This document shows positions 10,173-19,885 of a DNA stretch of 64,000 nucleotides, piece after piece. This DNA is from Marinobacter sp. S0848L (GTDB lineage: Bacteria; Pseudomonadota; Gammaproteobacteria; Pseudomonadales; Oleiphilaceae). The DNA lies in NCBI RefSeq assembly GCF_023016065.1, contig NZ_JALKAQ010000008.1, forward strand, positions 62,001 to 126,000. The letters are read 5' to 3'. Below the pieces are notes generated by a model. That model saw nothing but the letters and a program-made list of their open reading frames with translations, did no database searches and was not told where the DNA came from. How positions within the stretch are numbered: the stretch's first letter is position 1; every line of letters begins with the position of its first letter. The position numbers and the translations under genes are program-made.

Positions 10173-11309
10173 TTAGCCGTTGCGAAGAGCGTGGGTAAGC
10201 CGGGCGAGTTGCTCGGCACACTGCTCCAAATTGGCCGGGGCCTGGGCATAGGCACTTTGGAGCTCCATCGGCCCTCGGGTTATCGAAAAGGCCGCGGTCA
10301 GCCCTTTCGTTTGCAGAGCCGAAAAGTCTTGTCCTAGCATGCCGGCAAAGCCTACGACCGGCACGTTATATTTCTTGGCCATAAGCGCGACCCCGGCCGG
10401 GGTTTTACCGTAAGCGCTTTGGTTGTCGATGGCGCCCTCAGCGGTGATCACCAAGTCGGCGGTCTGGATGTGGCTTTCCAGTTCGACGGTTTCCATGACG
10501 AGCTCAATCCCCGGGCGCAATTGCGCGCCGAGAATACCGGCCACCATCCCGCCGATACCACCCGCGGCACCGCTGCCGGGGAAACTGGATATATCCCAGC
10601 CCTGCTTTTTGGCTAACCGGGCAAAGTGGGCCAGATTCGCATCCAGTTTTATAAGTTGCTGAATGCTCGCGCCTTTTTGCGGGCCGAACACAACTGCTGC
10701 GCCGTTCGGGCCGGTCAACGGATTATTGACGTCGCAGGCAACGACCAAGCGGGTGTCTCCGATGGCGTCGAGAGCCGGCTGCAAGTCCAGACTGGCGAGC
10801 TTGCCCAAACCTATACCGCCAGCCGGGATACGATTGCCTTCCTTATCGAGAAGCTTTGCGCCAAGCGCCTGCAAAATGCCGGCACCGGCATCCGTCGTCG
10901 CACTGCCGCCCAGCCCCATAACCAGCACTTTCGGCTTGTGTGATAGGGCTTCCAGCATGAGTTCGCCGGTACCGTAACTTGAAGCCGATAGTGCGTTTCG
11001 TTCATCCGGTGGAACACAATGCAGGCCGCTTCCTTCCGCTACTTCGATAATCGCTGTGCTCGCGTTATTTGCCAGACCGTAGCGGGCGACCACGGGTTCC
11101 CCGAGTGGCCCGGTTACAGTGACGGAATGCAGTTGCCCCTGAAGGGCTTCGGTCAGCGCAACCGTAGTACCTTCGCCGCCATCTGCCAGAGGCACTTCGA
11201 TGACCTCGTCTCGGGGCGCGGCTTTTAGCCAGCCACGGGCCAGAGCGCTGGCAACCTGATCGGCTGCCAGGCATTCCTTGAACGAGTCAGGAGCAATAAC
11301 AATACGCAT
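10173..11309 (-). CDS. Glycerate kinase (GarK/GlxK type)
   Basis: Phosphorylates D-glycerate using ATP and feeds it into lower glycolysis. It has 378 residues, the usual length. Family features are the N-terminal APDSFKECL and PLADGGEGT motifs, VMGLGGSATTDAGAG in the middle, and the C-terminal ITAEGAIDNQSAYGKTP. It starts 1 base after the GntP permease stop on the same strand, so transport and phosphorylation are probably co-expressed. Which glycerate phosphate isomer is made cannot be told here. Confidence 0.93.
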   Translation of the reverse strand: MRIVIAPDSFKECLAADQVASALARGWLKAAPRDEVIEVPLADGGEGTTVALTEALQGQLHSVTVTGPLGEPVVARYGLANNASTAIIEVAEGSGLHCVPPDERNALSASSYGTGELMLEALSHKPKVLVMGLGGSATTDAGAGILQALGAKLLDKEGNRIPAGGIGLGKLASLDLQPALDAIGDTRLVVACDVNNPLTGPNGAAVVFGPQKGASIQQLIKLDANLAHFARLAKKQGWDISSFPGSGAAGGIGGMVAGILGAQLRPGIELVMETVELESHIQTADLVITAEGAIDNQSAYGKTPAGVALMAKKYNVPVVGFAGMLGQDFSALQTKGLTAAFSITRGPMELQSAYAQAPANLEQCAEQLARLTHALRNG

Positions 11310-11310
11310 G

Positions 11311-12654
11311 TTACAAAGCCACCAGTGAGGTTAGCCACACGCAGGTAATGGTCACCAGGCCCATCACCAGAGTTGCGGCGGTGTGTGACTTGTAGGCGGT
11401 TGCAACGTTCATTTTGCTGAACTGGGACACCACCCAGAAGTAACTGTCGTTGGCGTGGGATACTGTCATAGCGCCGGCTCCCACCGCCATGACGGTTAGT
11501 ACCCGGCCTAAGTCGGAATCCAATCCCAGCTGCGGAAGCAACGGCGCAACCAGTGCAGATGCAGTTACCAAGGCAACGGTGGAAGAACCCTGAGCCGATT
11601 TGAGTGCAGCGGCAACAATAAACGGCATGATGACCCCCAGACCCAATGTGGAGAGAGTATCACCGAGGTAGCTGCCCAGTGGCGTGGCGGCCAGAACCGC
11701 CCCGAACGCACCGCCCGCACCGGTAATCAGAATAATAGGTGCAGCGACTTCCAGGCCTTTGCTGGTATGGCGGCCAAATTCTTCAAATTTGTTCCTGCCT
11801 TGCAGCAATGTGAGTGCAAATCCAAGGCCGATGAGCAGTGCGTTTAACGGCTTGCCGAGAAAATTCAGGATGTCATAGACCATCCCGTCACCCAAAGGTG
11901 CAGTCGGGTAGCTGGCTACTGAACCTATGCAAATCAATAGAATGGGAACGAAGATGGGCGCGAACGCTTTGGTGGCCGAAGGCAGCTCGCCATAGTGCTG
12001 TTTGGCTTCTTCGAAAGCCTCTTCTGCTTGTTCAAGTTCGGTGCTGGGCAGGTCTTTGCAGCGGGATGCCCAGAACAGGCCTGCGCAGGCAGCAATGATG
12101 GCGAATACCAGCCCGACTCCAATGACCATACCCAGGTTGTTTTCCAGGCCGAGGTTGCCAGCGGCTGCGATAGGTCCGGGGGTTGGTGGAACCAGCGTGT
12201 GGGTAGCAAACAGGCCGGTAGACAGGGCCACGGTCATGGCCACAGGGGATGCGTTGAGCGTTCTGGCCATAGAGCGTTTCAGGCTGTTCAGAATGACGTA
12301 GCCAGAATCACAAAATACCGGGATAGCCACGATGAAGCCGACAATCGACATAGTAAGCGTCGGGAACTTCTGGCCCAGCCATTTGACCACGCTTTCGGCC
12401 ATCACAATGGCGGCACCGGTGCGCTCAAGGATCACGCCAATGATCGTGCCCAAAACAATCACCAGGCCGATGTAGCCCAGAATGTTACCAAAGCCGGCTC
12501 GAATGGTTTTTTCTATGTCGGCCAGCGGCAGGCCGAAGGCAAATGCCGCCAGAAACGAGGCCAGCAGCAGGGTAATAAAAGGATTCAGTTTTAAACGGCT
12601 GGTGGCGAACACAATAAAAATTATGACCGCGACCAATATCAGCACCAGATGCAT
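11311..12654 (-). CDS. GntP-family permease (probable glycerate/gluconate symporter)
   Basis: A 447-residue inner-membrane protein with about 12 hydrophobic segments and GntP-family blocks (FCDSGYVILNSL, THTLVPPTPGPIAAAGNLG, VSHANDSYFWVVSQF). The family moves gluconate or related sugar acids with protons. Because glycerate kinase follows by 1 base and a CdaR-type regulator lies upstream, glycerate is the likeliest substrate; that is inference from context. Confidence 0.9.
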   Translation of the reverse strand: MHLVLILVAVIIFIVFATSRLKLNPFITLLLASFLAAFAFGLPLADIEKTIRAGFGNILGYIGLVIVLGTIIGVILERTGAAIVMAESVVKWLGQKFPTLTMSIVGFIVAIPVFCDSGYVILNSLKRSMARTLNASPVAMTVALSTGLFATHTLVPPTPGPIAAAGNLGLENNLGMVIGVGLVFAIIAACAGLFWASRCKDLPSTELEQAEEAFEEAKQHYGELPSATKAFAPIFVPILLICIGSVASYPTAPLGDGMVYDILNFLGKPLNALLIGLGFALTLLQGRNKFEEFGRHTSKGLEVAAPIILITGAGGAFGAVLAATPLGSYLGDTLSTLGLGVIMPFIVAAALKSAQGSSTVALVTASALVAPLLPQLGLDSDLGRVLTVMAVGAGAMTVSHANDSYFWVVSQFSKMNVATAYKSHTAATLVMGLVTITCVWLTSLVAL

Positions 12655-12790
12655 TGGAAATCTCCAGAATCAACGCGATTGACGTACCGACTCTGTGGTC
12701 GATTATCTGGTGCTAAGTGTAAGAGCAGATTGACAAGAATTCGTTATGCATAAGAATAGAATTGATCTAATTTTGCTCGACTTTATTGTG

Positions 12791-13897
12791 TTACTGCACA
12801 GTCTGCCGGTTTGATTCCAGCGCCAGATAAAGAAACACGAGGTTTTCGAGCCGGAACGGTGACCACCCCGTTAAAGTCTCAATACCTTTCAGGCGATACC
12901 GAACCGAATTTCGGTGCAGATGTAGTTGCTCCGCGCAGCGTTGGATATCGCCGTCGGCATTAATATACGTGCGAAGAGTCTTGAGGTACTGATCACGACG
13001 GGGGTGATTGAGAAGAGGCCGAAGCGCCAGAGTGAGTTGATCTTGCTGCCAGCTCGGCTTCAAGCTTCGCCATAGGGTCGCCAAAGGAAATTCGTCATAG
13101 TGCGCGCGAACCGGTATAGGGTAACGTTGTTTGGCCGCTTGCAAGACCGCTTCGGCGGATTCATAGCAGGCTTTAAGATTGTGACTGAATACGGCGCCCG
13201 TGGCAGCCGATACTGACGCCGCTATCTTCTGAGGCAGGCGCGCCAGTGCTGCAGTCATTGCATCCGTTGGCGATTTCTCGATAAAAAAGCAAATAACGTT
13301 CTGGTCGGGTGTTTGAACGACCAAAGCCTCGGGCTCAACCCGCTCCATATCCCGGGCCAGCGAGGTGATATCGGTTAACCACGGCAGGTGGGGCTGGCTG
13401 GCCTCAAGCACCACCGCGATTCTGGGTTTGCTGAGGTCAATCGAGAGTTGTTTGAGCCAGTGGTCTGATACCGCCTCGCCGTTAAGTAAGGCCAACACGG
13501 TGTTTTCGATCTGGTGCCGGCGTTGGCGGCTTATTTCGATGAATGAGGCTTGCTCCAATATCAGCTCTGCGGTAATCCGCACCAGGTCCGCAAAAGGCAG
13601 GACTTTATCCGGGACGCCTGAAATACCGACAACGGCAACGATCTTTCCGCCCACCTCAACCGGCAAATTAACACCTGCGCGTGTGCCGCTGTAACGGCAA
13701 GCTTCTTGTTCTGTGATCACTACCGGTGCGCAGGTTTCCGCCACCTGCCGTGCGGCTTGGTGCATGGCTCCCACACGAAGGGAATCACCGGATGCGATGA
13801 TGATGCCGTCTGGCGTCATCACGTTAACGGAATGGCCGATGACGGGCATCGCACGATCAACGATGCGCTGGGCGGTAGCTTGGTCAAGCGTTGTCAT
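12791..13897 (-). CDS. CdaR-family sugar-acid-responsive transcriptional regulator
   Basis: A 368-residue protein with an N-terminal sugar-diacid recognition domain (about 1-135: MPVIGHSVNVMTPDGIIIASGD, VVGISGVPD) and a C-terminal PucR-type helix-turn-helix (CAEQLHLHRNSVRYRLKGIETLTG, about 315-350). CdaR proteins activate glycerate, galactarate and glucarate genes. The next genes downstream on the same strand are gntP and glycerate kinase, its likely targets. Its ATG overlaps the stop of the upstream Lrp-type gene by one base (TAATG), implying translational coupling. Confidence 0.9.
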   Translation of the reverse strand: MTTLDQATAQRIVDRAMPVIGHSVNVMTPDGIIIASGDSLRVGAMHQAARQVAETCAPVVITEQEACRYSGTRAGVNLPVEVGGKIVAVVGISGVPDKVLPFADLVRITAELILEQASFIEISRQRRHQIENTVLALLNGEAVSDHWLKQLSIDLSKPRIAVVLEASQPHLPWLTDITSLARDMERVEPEALVVQTPDQNVICFFIEKSPTDAMTAALARLPQKIAASVSAATGAVFSHNLKACYESAEAVLQAAKQRYPIPVRAHYDEFPLATLWRSLKPSWQQDQLTLALRPLLNHPRRDQYLKTLRTYINADGDIQRCAEQLHLHRNSVRYRLKGIETLTGWSPFRLENLVFLYLALESNRQTVQ

Positions 13898-14349
13898 TAC
13901 AGACCCCGGTCTTTTACGTTTTCCATGACAACAAAAGTGCTGCTTTGCAGCACATGGGGCAAGTTAGAAATTTGTTCCCCCAGAACCTGACGGTATTCAG
14001 CCATATTCCGTGTACGGATCTTCAGCAGATAATCAAAATTAGCAGCCATCATGTGACATTGTTCTACGGCTGAAATCTTTTTTACGGCATCGTTGAAGGC
14101 TGCAAGAGCCTTGCTGGACGTATCGCTCAGCGTCACTTGAGCAAAAGCTACGTGGGAGTGTCCCAGCTTCGTTTGGTTCACCATCGCAGAATAACCCGTG
14201 ATGTAACCTTGCTCTTCGAGCCGGCGCATGCGTATCTGGCAGGGGGTTTTAGACAAGCCTACCCTCGATGCGAGGTCGGTGACGGTAATGCGCCCGTTGT
14301 TTTGCAGTTCTCGAACGATGGCAAGGTCGATCCTGTCGAGATCCGACAT
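13897..14349 (-). CDS. putR: Lrp/AsnC-family regulator, likely activator of putA
   Basis: A 150-residue protein with an N-terminal helix-turn-helix (NGRITVTDLASRVGLSKTPCQIRMRRLEEQGYITGY) and a C-terminal effector-binding RAM domain. It is divergent from putA with about 200 bases between. The PutA here lacks the ribbon-helix-helix repressor domain, so a separate proline-responsive regulator is expected; PutR of other Proteobacteria is of this family and position. The symbol rests on family plus neighbourhood. Confidence 0.8.
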   Translation of the reverse strand: MSDLDRIDLAIVRELQNNGRITVTDLASRVGLSKTPCQIRMRRLEEQGYITGYSAMVNQTKLGHSHVAFAQVTLSDTSSKALAAFNDAVKKISAVEQCHMMAANFDYLLKIRTRNMAEYRQVLGEQISNLPHVLQSSTFVVMENVKDRGL

Positions 14350-14549
14350 GGCTGCTATCCTTAGGGTGAGAGTTTGAATTATGGCTTTATAAGTCGATTT
14401 TCCTAATTTTAATCTATATCCGGTTTTTTTAATAATTTTGACGGGGTAATTAAAGGTAATAAGACCTGATAAGAGCGTCTAATAGGAAAATAGAATATAC
14501 CGCCTTCGCTACAATGCGGTCAGTATTCCAATAATCAGGAGGCATAACC
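14350..14549. promoter_or_regulatory. putR-putA divergent promoter region
   Basis: About 200 bases, AT-rich near putR (14385-14470), as is usual for Lrp-family binding regions. A -10-like TACAAT lies at 14510-14515 ahead of putA without a recognisable -35, which suits an activator-dependent promoter. AGGAGG lies 7 bases before the putA ATG. Confidence 0.5.
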
Positions 14550-17500
14550 ATGAGTTTGCAGCAATCCGCGGCAAAAGAGCTCCACGAAATTCGTCAGGCG
14601 CTTCGCGACAACTATCTGGCGGACGAGTATGAAGTGATTCACCGACTGATTGAGCAGGCTCAGCTGTCTGATGAAACCCGCCAAGCAATTTCTGCCCGAG
14701 CGGCAGAGCTGGTGCGCGATGTGCGCGACAACGCCAAACCGACCATCATGGAAAAATTTCTGGCGGAGTACGGGCTGACAACCAAAGAAGGTGTGGCACT
14801 TATGTGTCTGGCCGAGGCGCTGCTCCGGGTGCCTGATAACTTCACCATTCAGGATCTGATCGAAGACAAGATCACCTCCGGTAACTGGGGCGCCCACGTT
14901 GGTAAGGCCAAATCCGGTCTGATTAACTCTGCCACTCTGGCTTTGTTGATGACCAGTAATCTGCTTAAGGATTCGGAGCGTCAAAGCGTAGGCGACACCC
15001 TGCGTCATTTGGTCAAGCGTTTGGGTGAACCTGTCGTGCGCGTGGCCGCCGGGCAGGCTATGAAAGAAATGGGCCGCCAGTTCGTTCTGGGCAGAGACAT
15101 CGAAGAAGCTCAGGAAAATGGTCGTGAAATGGAAGATCAGGGCTACACCTACTCTTACGACATGTTAGGTGAAGCCGCACGCACCGATGCCGACGCTGAA
15201 CGTTACTTTAAAGCCTACGCCACGGCCATCGATAGCATCAGCAAGCGCTGTGAAGGCGACGTTCGCACCAACCCGGGTATCTCGGTGAAGCTTTCGGCTT
15301 TGCTGGCGCGCTACGAGTATGGTCAAAAAGAACGTGTGATGAACGAGTTGGTGCCCCGAGCGCTGGAACTGGCCAAAAAAGCCGCTGCAGCCAATATGGG
15401 CTTCAACATTGACGCGGAAGAGCAGGATCGTCTGGACCTTTCGCTGGATGTCATTGAAGCAATCTTTGCTGATCCTGCGCTGGACGGCTGGGACGGTTTT
15501 GGTGTGGTGGTGCAAGCCTTCGCCAAGCGCGCCTCACAGACTCTGGATTGGTTGTATGCGCTGGCTGAGAAGCATAACCGCCGCATCATGGTGCGTTTGG
15601 TCAAAGGCGCTTATTGGGATGCGGAAATCAAGCGTGCTCAGGTTATGGGGCTTGAAGGCTTTCCGGTGTTTACCCGTAAAGCTTGCAGCGACGTTTCGTA
15701 CTTATCGTGCACCACTCAACTGCTCGGCATGACCGATCGCATCTATCCGCAATTCGCCACCCACAACGCGCATTCCGTATCCGCGGTTCTGGAGCTGGCC
15801 AAAGACTTAGGGCGTGACAAGTTTGAGTTCCAGCGACTGCACGGCATGGGTGAGTCTTTGCATGATCAGGTACTGAAAGAAAGCAAGGTTCCGTGCCGGA
15901 TCTACGCTCCGGTGGGCGCTCACAAAGACCTGTTGGCCTACCTGGTTCGCCGGTTGCTGGAAAACGGTGCCAACAGCTCCTTTGTTAACCAGATAGTGGA
16001 CACCAGCATTACTCCGGAGGAGATCGCCAAAGATCCGATCGATGCCGTGAATGCGCTCGGCCGGGATGTTTCCAGCCAAATGATCGTGAAACCAGCGGAT
16101 ATTTTCGGCGAGCAGCGCCGTAATTCGAAGGGTTGGGATTTGACAGACCCTGTCACCGTTGCCGAGCTGAATGAAGGGCGCGGCAAGTACAAAACGCATC
16201 AATGGCAGGGTGGCCCGGTCACTGTCTCGGCCGCGAAGGGTGGCGAGGTGGTAGACGTTCGCAATCCTGCCGATCTGGACGATGTGGTAGGCCAGATTAC
16301 CTATGCCTCTGAAGCGGACGTGGATGCCGCTGTGGAAGCGGCCCGTGCCGGCTTCAAAGACTGGGCGGCCGTTCCCGCCGAGAAACGGGCTGAGCTGATT
16401 CGTAAAGTTGGGGACCTGTACGAAGAAAACGTGGATGAATTGTTTGCCCTGACCACGCGGGAGGCGGGTAAGTCTCTGTTTGACGCGGTGGCCGAGATTC
16501 GTGAAGCGGTGGACTTCGCCATGTTCTACGCCAACGAGGGTATCCGGTACCAAGACGCCGGGCAGGCCCGTGGCGTGATTTGCTGTATCTCGCCCTGGAA
16601 CTTCCCGCTGGCTATCTTTACTGGTCAGATTCTGGCGAACCTGGCGGCCGGTAACACGGTAGTGGCCAAGCCTGCTGAGCAAACGTCTTTGCTGGCCGTG
16701 CGTGCGGTTGAACTGATGCACGAAGCCGGTATTCCGAAAGACGCGATCCAGCTCTTGCCGGGTGACGGTGGCACCGTGGGTGCGGCACTGACATCGGATT
16801 CGCGTATTGAAGGGGTTTGCTTCACAGGCGGAACCGACACTGCCAAGCTGATCAATAAAGCGATGACCAAGAACATGGCCCCGGATGCGCCGCTGGTGGC
16901 TGAAACCGGTGGTATGAACGCCATGATCGTGGACTCGACCGCACTGCCGGAACAGGTGGTACGCGATGTGTTGGCTTCTTCGTTTCAGAGTGCAGGCCAG
17001 CGTTGTTCCGCCCTGCGTATGCTCTACGTGCAGAAAGACATCGCCGATGGCTTGCTGGACATGCTCTACGGCGCCATGGAAGAGCTAGGTATTGGCGACC
17101 CGTGGGAGCTCTCCACTGACGTGGGGCCGGTGATTGACGAAGAGTCTCGTCAGAAGATTAACGACCACTGCAAGAAGTTCGAGCAAAAGGGCAAGTTGCT
17201 CAAAAAGCTGCCGGTGCCGGAAAAAGGCATGTTCGTCTCGCCTGCGGTTCTGCAAGTCAGCGGAATCGAGGAAATGGAAGAGGAAATCTTTGGTCCGGTG
17301 TTGCACGTTGCTACGTTTGAAGCCAAGGATATCGACAAAGTGGTGGATGCGGTGAACGCCAAAGGCTACGGCCTGACTTTCGGCATTCATAGCCGGGTGG
17401 ATCGCCGTATCGAGCACATCGCCAGCCGAATCAAAGTCGGTAACACTTACGTTAACCGTAACCAGATCGGTGCCATTGTCGGCTCTCAGCCGTTTGGTGG

Positions 17501-18176
17501 TGAAGGCTTGTCTGGAACCGGCCCGAAAGCGGGTGGCCCGCAGTACGTGCGTCGCTTCATCAAGGGCGACGTTGTTGAAAAAACCGCGGGTGAGGGTAAA
17601 GCGGTTGGGGCGCGTAAGGTGCAGAAGCTGATCGATCAGCTGGCCAAGCTCGATGTGCCTGCGGCAAAAGATCGCCAACAGGCTTTGAGTCCGTTCTTTG
17701 GTGAGGTTCCGGCGCCGCTGGATCTCGGCTATGAAGAAATGCCAGGGCCGACCGGCGAGCAGAACCATCTGTCTTGCCACGCTCGTGGCGTTGTCTTGTG
17801 CCTAGGGCCAGATGCAGACTCGGCCGTTGAACAGGCCGGTACGGCGTTGTCGCAGGGTAACAAGGTTGTCGTGGTGGCCCCGGGTGCTGAAAAAGCGCTG
17901 GCGCGCGCGATCAATGCAGGGCTACCGGTTGTTGCCACTGACGGTTTGTTGGAGCCAGAGGCACTGACACAGCTTGATGGTTACGAAGCCGTTGTTAGCG
18001 TGGCTGAAAAACCGTTGCTGAAACGATACCGCGACGCGCTTTCAGTACGGGACGGCGCTTTGTTGCCCGTGATCACTGAGCACACGCTGGACCAGCGTTA
18101 TGTCATCGAGCGTCATCTGTGCATCGATACTACGGCTGCCGGCGGTAACGCCAGCCTGATCGCTTCGGCGGAATAA
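14550..18176 (+). CDS. putA: Bifunctional proline dehydrogenase / glutamate-semialdehyde dehydrogenase (type B PutA)
   Basis: Oxidises proline to glutamate in two steps, with FAD in the first domain and NAD in the second. It has 1208 residues. There is no N-terminal ribbon-helix-helix DNA-binding domain: the protein begins directly with the dimerisation arm. The proline dehydrogenase barrel spans about 130-480. The aldehyde dehydrogenase covers about 550-1030, with CISPWNFPLAIFTGQ, the general base in VAETGGMN and the catalytic cysteine in SAGQRCSALR. A C-terminal extra domain (about 1080-1208) is present, as in long type B PutAs. The divergent Lrp-type gene probably controls it. Confidence 0.97.
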   Translation: MSLQQSAAKELHEIRQALRDNYLADEYEVIHRLIEQAQLSDETRQAISARAAELVRDVRDNAKPTIMEKFLAEYGLTTKEGVALMCLAEALLRVPDNFTIQDLIEDKITSGNWGAHVGKAKSGLINSATLALLMTSNLLKDSERQSVGDTLRHLVKRLGEPVVRVAAGQAMKEMGRQFVLGRDIEEAQENGREMEDQGYTYSYDMLGEAARTDADAERYFKAYATAIDSISKRCEGDVRTNPGISVKLSALLARYEYGQKERVMNELVPRALELAKKAAAANMGFNIDAEEQDRLDLSLDVIEAIFADPALDGWDGFGVVVQAFAKRASQTLDWLYALAEKHNRRIMVRLVKGAYWDAEIKRAQVMGLEGFPVFTRKACSDVSYLSCTTQLLGMTDRIYPQFATHNAHSVSAVLELAKDLGRDKFEFQRLHGMGESLHDQVLKESKVPCRIYAPVGAHKDLLAYLVRRLLENGANSSFVNQIVDTSITPEEIAKDPIDAVNALGRDVSSQMIVKPADIFGEQRRNSKGWDLTDPVTVAELNEGRGKYKTHQWQGGPVTVSAAKGGEVVDVRNPADLDDVVGQITYASEADVDAAVEAARAGFKDWAAVPAEKRAELIRKVGDLYEENVDELFALTTREAGKSLFDAVAEIREAVDFAMFYANEGIRYQDAGQARGVICCISPWNFPLAIFTGQILANLAAGNTVVAKPAEQTSLLAVRAVELMHEAGIPKDAIQLLPGDGGTVGAALTSDSRIEGVCFTGGTDTAKLINKAMTKNMAPDAPLVAETGGMNAMIVDSTALPEQVVRDVLASSFQSAGQRCSALRMLYVQKDIADGLLDMLYGAMEELGIGDPWELSTDVGPVIDEESRQKINDHCKKFEQKGKLLKKLPVPEKGMFVSPAVLQVSGIEEMEEEIFGPVLHVATFEAKDIDKVVDAVNAKGYGLTFGIHSRVDRRIEHIASRIKVGNTYVNRNQIGAIVGSQPFGGEGLSGTGPKAGGPQYVRRFIKGDVVEKTAGEGKAVGARKVQKLIDQLAKLDVPAAKDRQQALSPFFGEVPAPLDLGYEEMPGPTGEQNHLSCHARGVVLCLGPDADSAVEQAGTALSQGNKVVVVAPGAEKALARAINAGLPVVATDGLLEPEALTQLDGYEAVVSVAEKPLLKRYRDALSVRDGALLPVITEHTLDQRYVIERHLCIDTTAAGGNASLIASAE

Positions 18177-18207
18177 TCGCCGTTCAGGCTTGGGTTTAGA
18201 GGAACCT

Positions 18208-18263
18208 CTGCAGCGTTTGTTCAGTAATATTGAACAGATGCTGCAGATTTCTTTATTATTTTT
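18208..18263 (+). terminator. Large hairpin after putA
   Basis: Nested arms CTGCAGC / GCTGCAG and TGTTCA / TGAACA form a long interrupted stem (18208-18246) followed by a T-rich stretch ending in six T. It is a likely putA terminator, though the T tract begins a few bases after the stem. Confidence 0.6.
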
Positions 18264-18326
18264 TGATGGTTTCAGCGTCTATAGTAAGTGACTAACTCGC
18301 AAACCTGACGTGAAAGGAACTATAGT

Positions 18327-18890
18327 ATGTCTCTCAAGCTTCAAACGATTATCTGCAGTACTCGCCCGGGGCGTGTTGGCTCTTCTGTTGCCGAGTGGTT
18401 CAGCACTGTGGCAGACGAGCAGGCTGGGTTTGAAAACGAGTTGATTGATCTGGCCGATTTCAACCTGCCGGTTTACGACGAGCCCAATCACCCGCGTATG
18501 CAGAAGTACGAGCACGACCATACCAAAGCATGGTCGGAGAGCGTGTCGAAAGCAGATGCTTTCGTGTTCGTGATTCCCGAATACAACTTCTGCCCGCCAC
18601 CGTCTTTCATTAATGCGGTGAACTACCTGTTCAACGAATGGAATTACAAGCCTTGTGCCTTTGTAAGTTACGGCGGTGTTTCTGGCGGCCTTCGTTCCGC
18701 ACAAACGGCCAAACAACTGGTGACCACGGTGAAAATGATGCCAATGACTGAGGGGGTTATGGTTCAGATGCCGTGGGAAAAGCTGGACGAGAACGGCAAG
18801 TTCCAAGCGGAAGAAGTGCACACGCAATCTGCGAACGTCACGCTGGAAGAGCTGGCGAAGTGGGCGCAAGCGTTGAAAACGATGCGCTAA
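18327..18890 (+). CDS. NADPH-dependent FMN reductase family protein
   Basis: A 187-residue flavodoxin-like protein. The phosphate-binding loop CSTRPGRVGSSVAEWF near the N-terminus and PEYNFCPPPSFINAVNYL in the middle are typical of the NADPH:FMN/quinone reductase family. It probably acts in the cytoplasm as a homodimer. It is a single-gene unit between the putA hairpin and its own terminator; the physiological substrate is unknown. Confidence 0.88.
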   Translation: MSLKLQTIICSTRPGRVGSSVAEWFSTVADEQAGFENELIDLADFNLPVYDEPNHPRMQKYEHDHTKAWSESVSKADAFVFVIPEYNFCPPPSFINAVNYLFNEWNYKPCAFVSYGGVSGGLRSAQTAKQLVTTVKMMPMTEGVMVQMPWEKLDENGKFQAEEVHTQSANVTLEELAKWAQALKTMR

Positions 18891-18903
18891 GAAGCTTCAA
18901 GCT

Positions 18904-18932
18904 AAAAAACCGGGCAGCAGCCCGGTTTTTTT
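18904..18932 (+). terminator. Terminator after the FMN reductase
   Basis: Stem CCGGGC / GCCCGG with an AGCA loop, preceded by six A and followed by seven T; probably bidirectional. It marks the last core-like position before the accessory region. Confidence 0.9.
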
Positions 18933-19071
18933 ATGGTTAATGAAAGCGGCAAGGCTTCGTTAACTAGTCGCTAACCGGGTTTTCAGTCATCAGAGTTGAA
19001 AAAATCCGGCTCCGGAACCGACAGGGATCATCAAAGGGGAGCTCGAAGGCCCACCAAACCGAATACAGGCC

Positions 19072-19790
19072 CTAGCGGGAGATCGAATGGTAGAGTTCGA
19101 TCGCATCTTCTTTGGAGCGCACAATGTATCGGTGGGGTTCCGGGTCTCTCCATTCGGCGCAGCGCACCACCTGGCAATTGTTTCTGTCAGTGGTTTCATT
19201 GACACATTGCCTTTTGGGGGCGCGGTTGCGGGGGTAGTCCCAGGACGCTTTAAAGGCAGGCATCAGTTCCACGCCTAGCCAGTCTTGAAGTATTGGGGGT
19301 AAGCGGTTTCTATGGTGACTGCTTTAAACTTATACCGGCCGGATTGATCGGCCGGCAAAGTGACAGACATTTTTGACACGCCGTTGACGGATACCAGATA
19401 CCACCCATCGGGTGAGGTAGTCTTGGCTGGTGTTTCCCGTCTTTCCCTCTCCCGAATCCGGGCTTTGGCTGCGGCCAGTCCACGCTCATTCGCGGCTTTT
19501 TGTGCGCGCTCCAGAAGCCTCGCCATGGCGTCAAACGATATCGCTTCTTCACAATAATCCGGATACAGCGTTGAGCGCTCTTTGCTCTCATCAGGGAATC
19601 TTTCGTCTCTGCCTTGATCAGAAAATCGATTGAGTCTTGGCGGACTGCCTGTTCGTATGTCGCCTGCCTTCGAAAATTGCCCTGACGGAGAGTATAGGCT
19701 GAAGCTAGGTAACAGCGGCAGATTAATTGTGACCGCCTGCAAGTCATCCCACCACCGAACGCCCTTGTCAGGGCGCCGCTGGACGACCAT
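19072..19790 (-). pseudogene. Decayed gene of unknown function with a frameshift in a five-base homopolymer
   Basis: The 171-residue frame 19275-19790 stops just after ...ETAYPQYFKTG. Adding one base to the G5 run at 19295-19299 (C5 on the coding strand) reads through as ...ETAYPPILQDWLG and joins a second frame ending at 19072 (...RYIVRSKEDAIELYHSISR), giving a protein near 239 residues. The central part (about 80-125) is rich in E, R, A and K and looks helical. A further frame change near 19590-19640 is possible, because the +1 frame upstream also reads like protein. I do not recognise the family. It may be true decay or a base-call error. Confidence 0.5.
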
Positions 19791-19885
19791 GCAAAGAACT
19801 AAACTTCCGCCACTGTTATTCAGTCACTTACCCTCTAAAATCCACACAAAGTGCTAAATAGGCTAAGAGTAGACTCGAGAATTGG

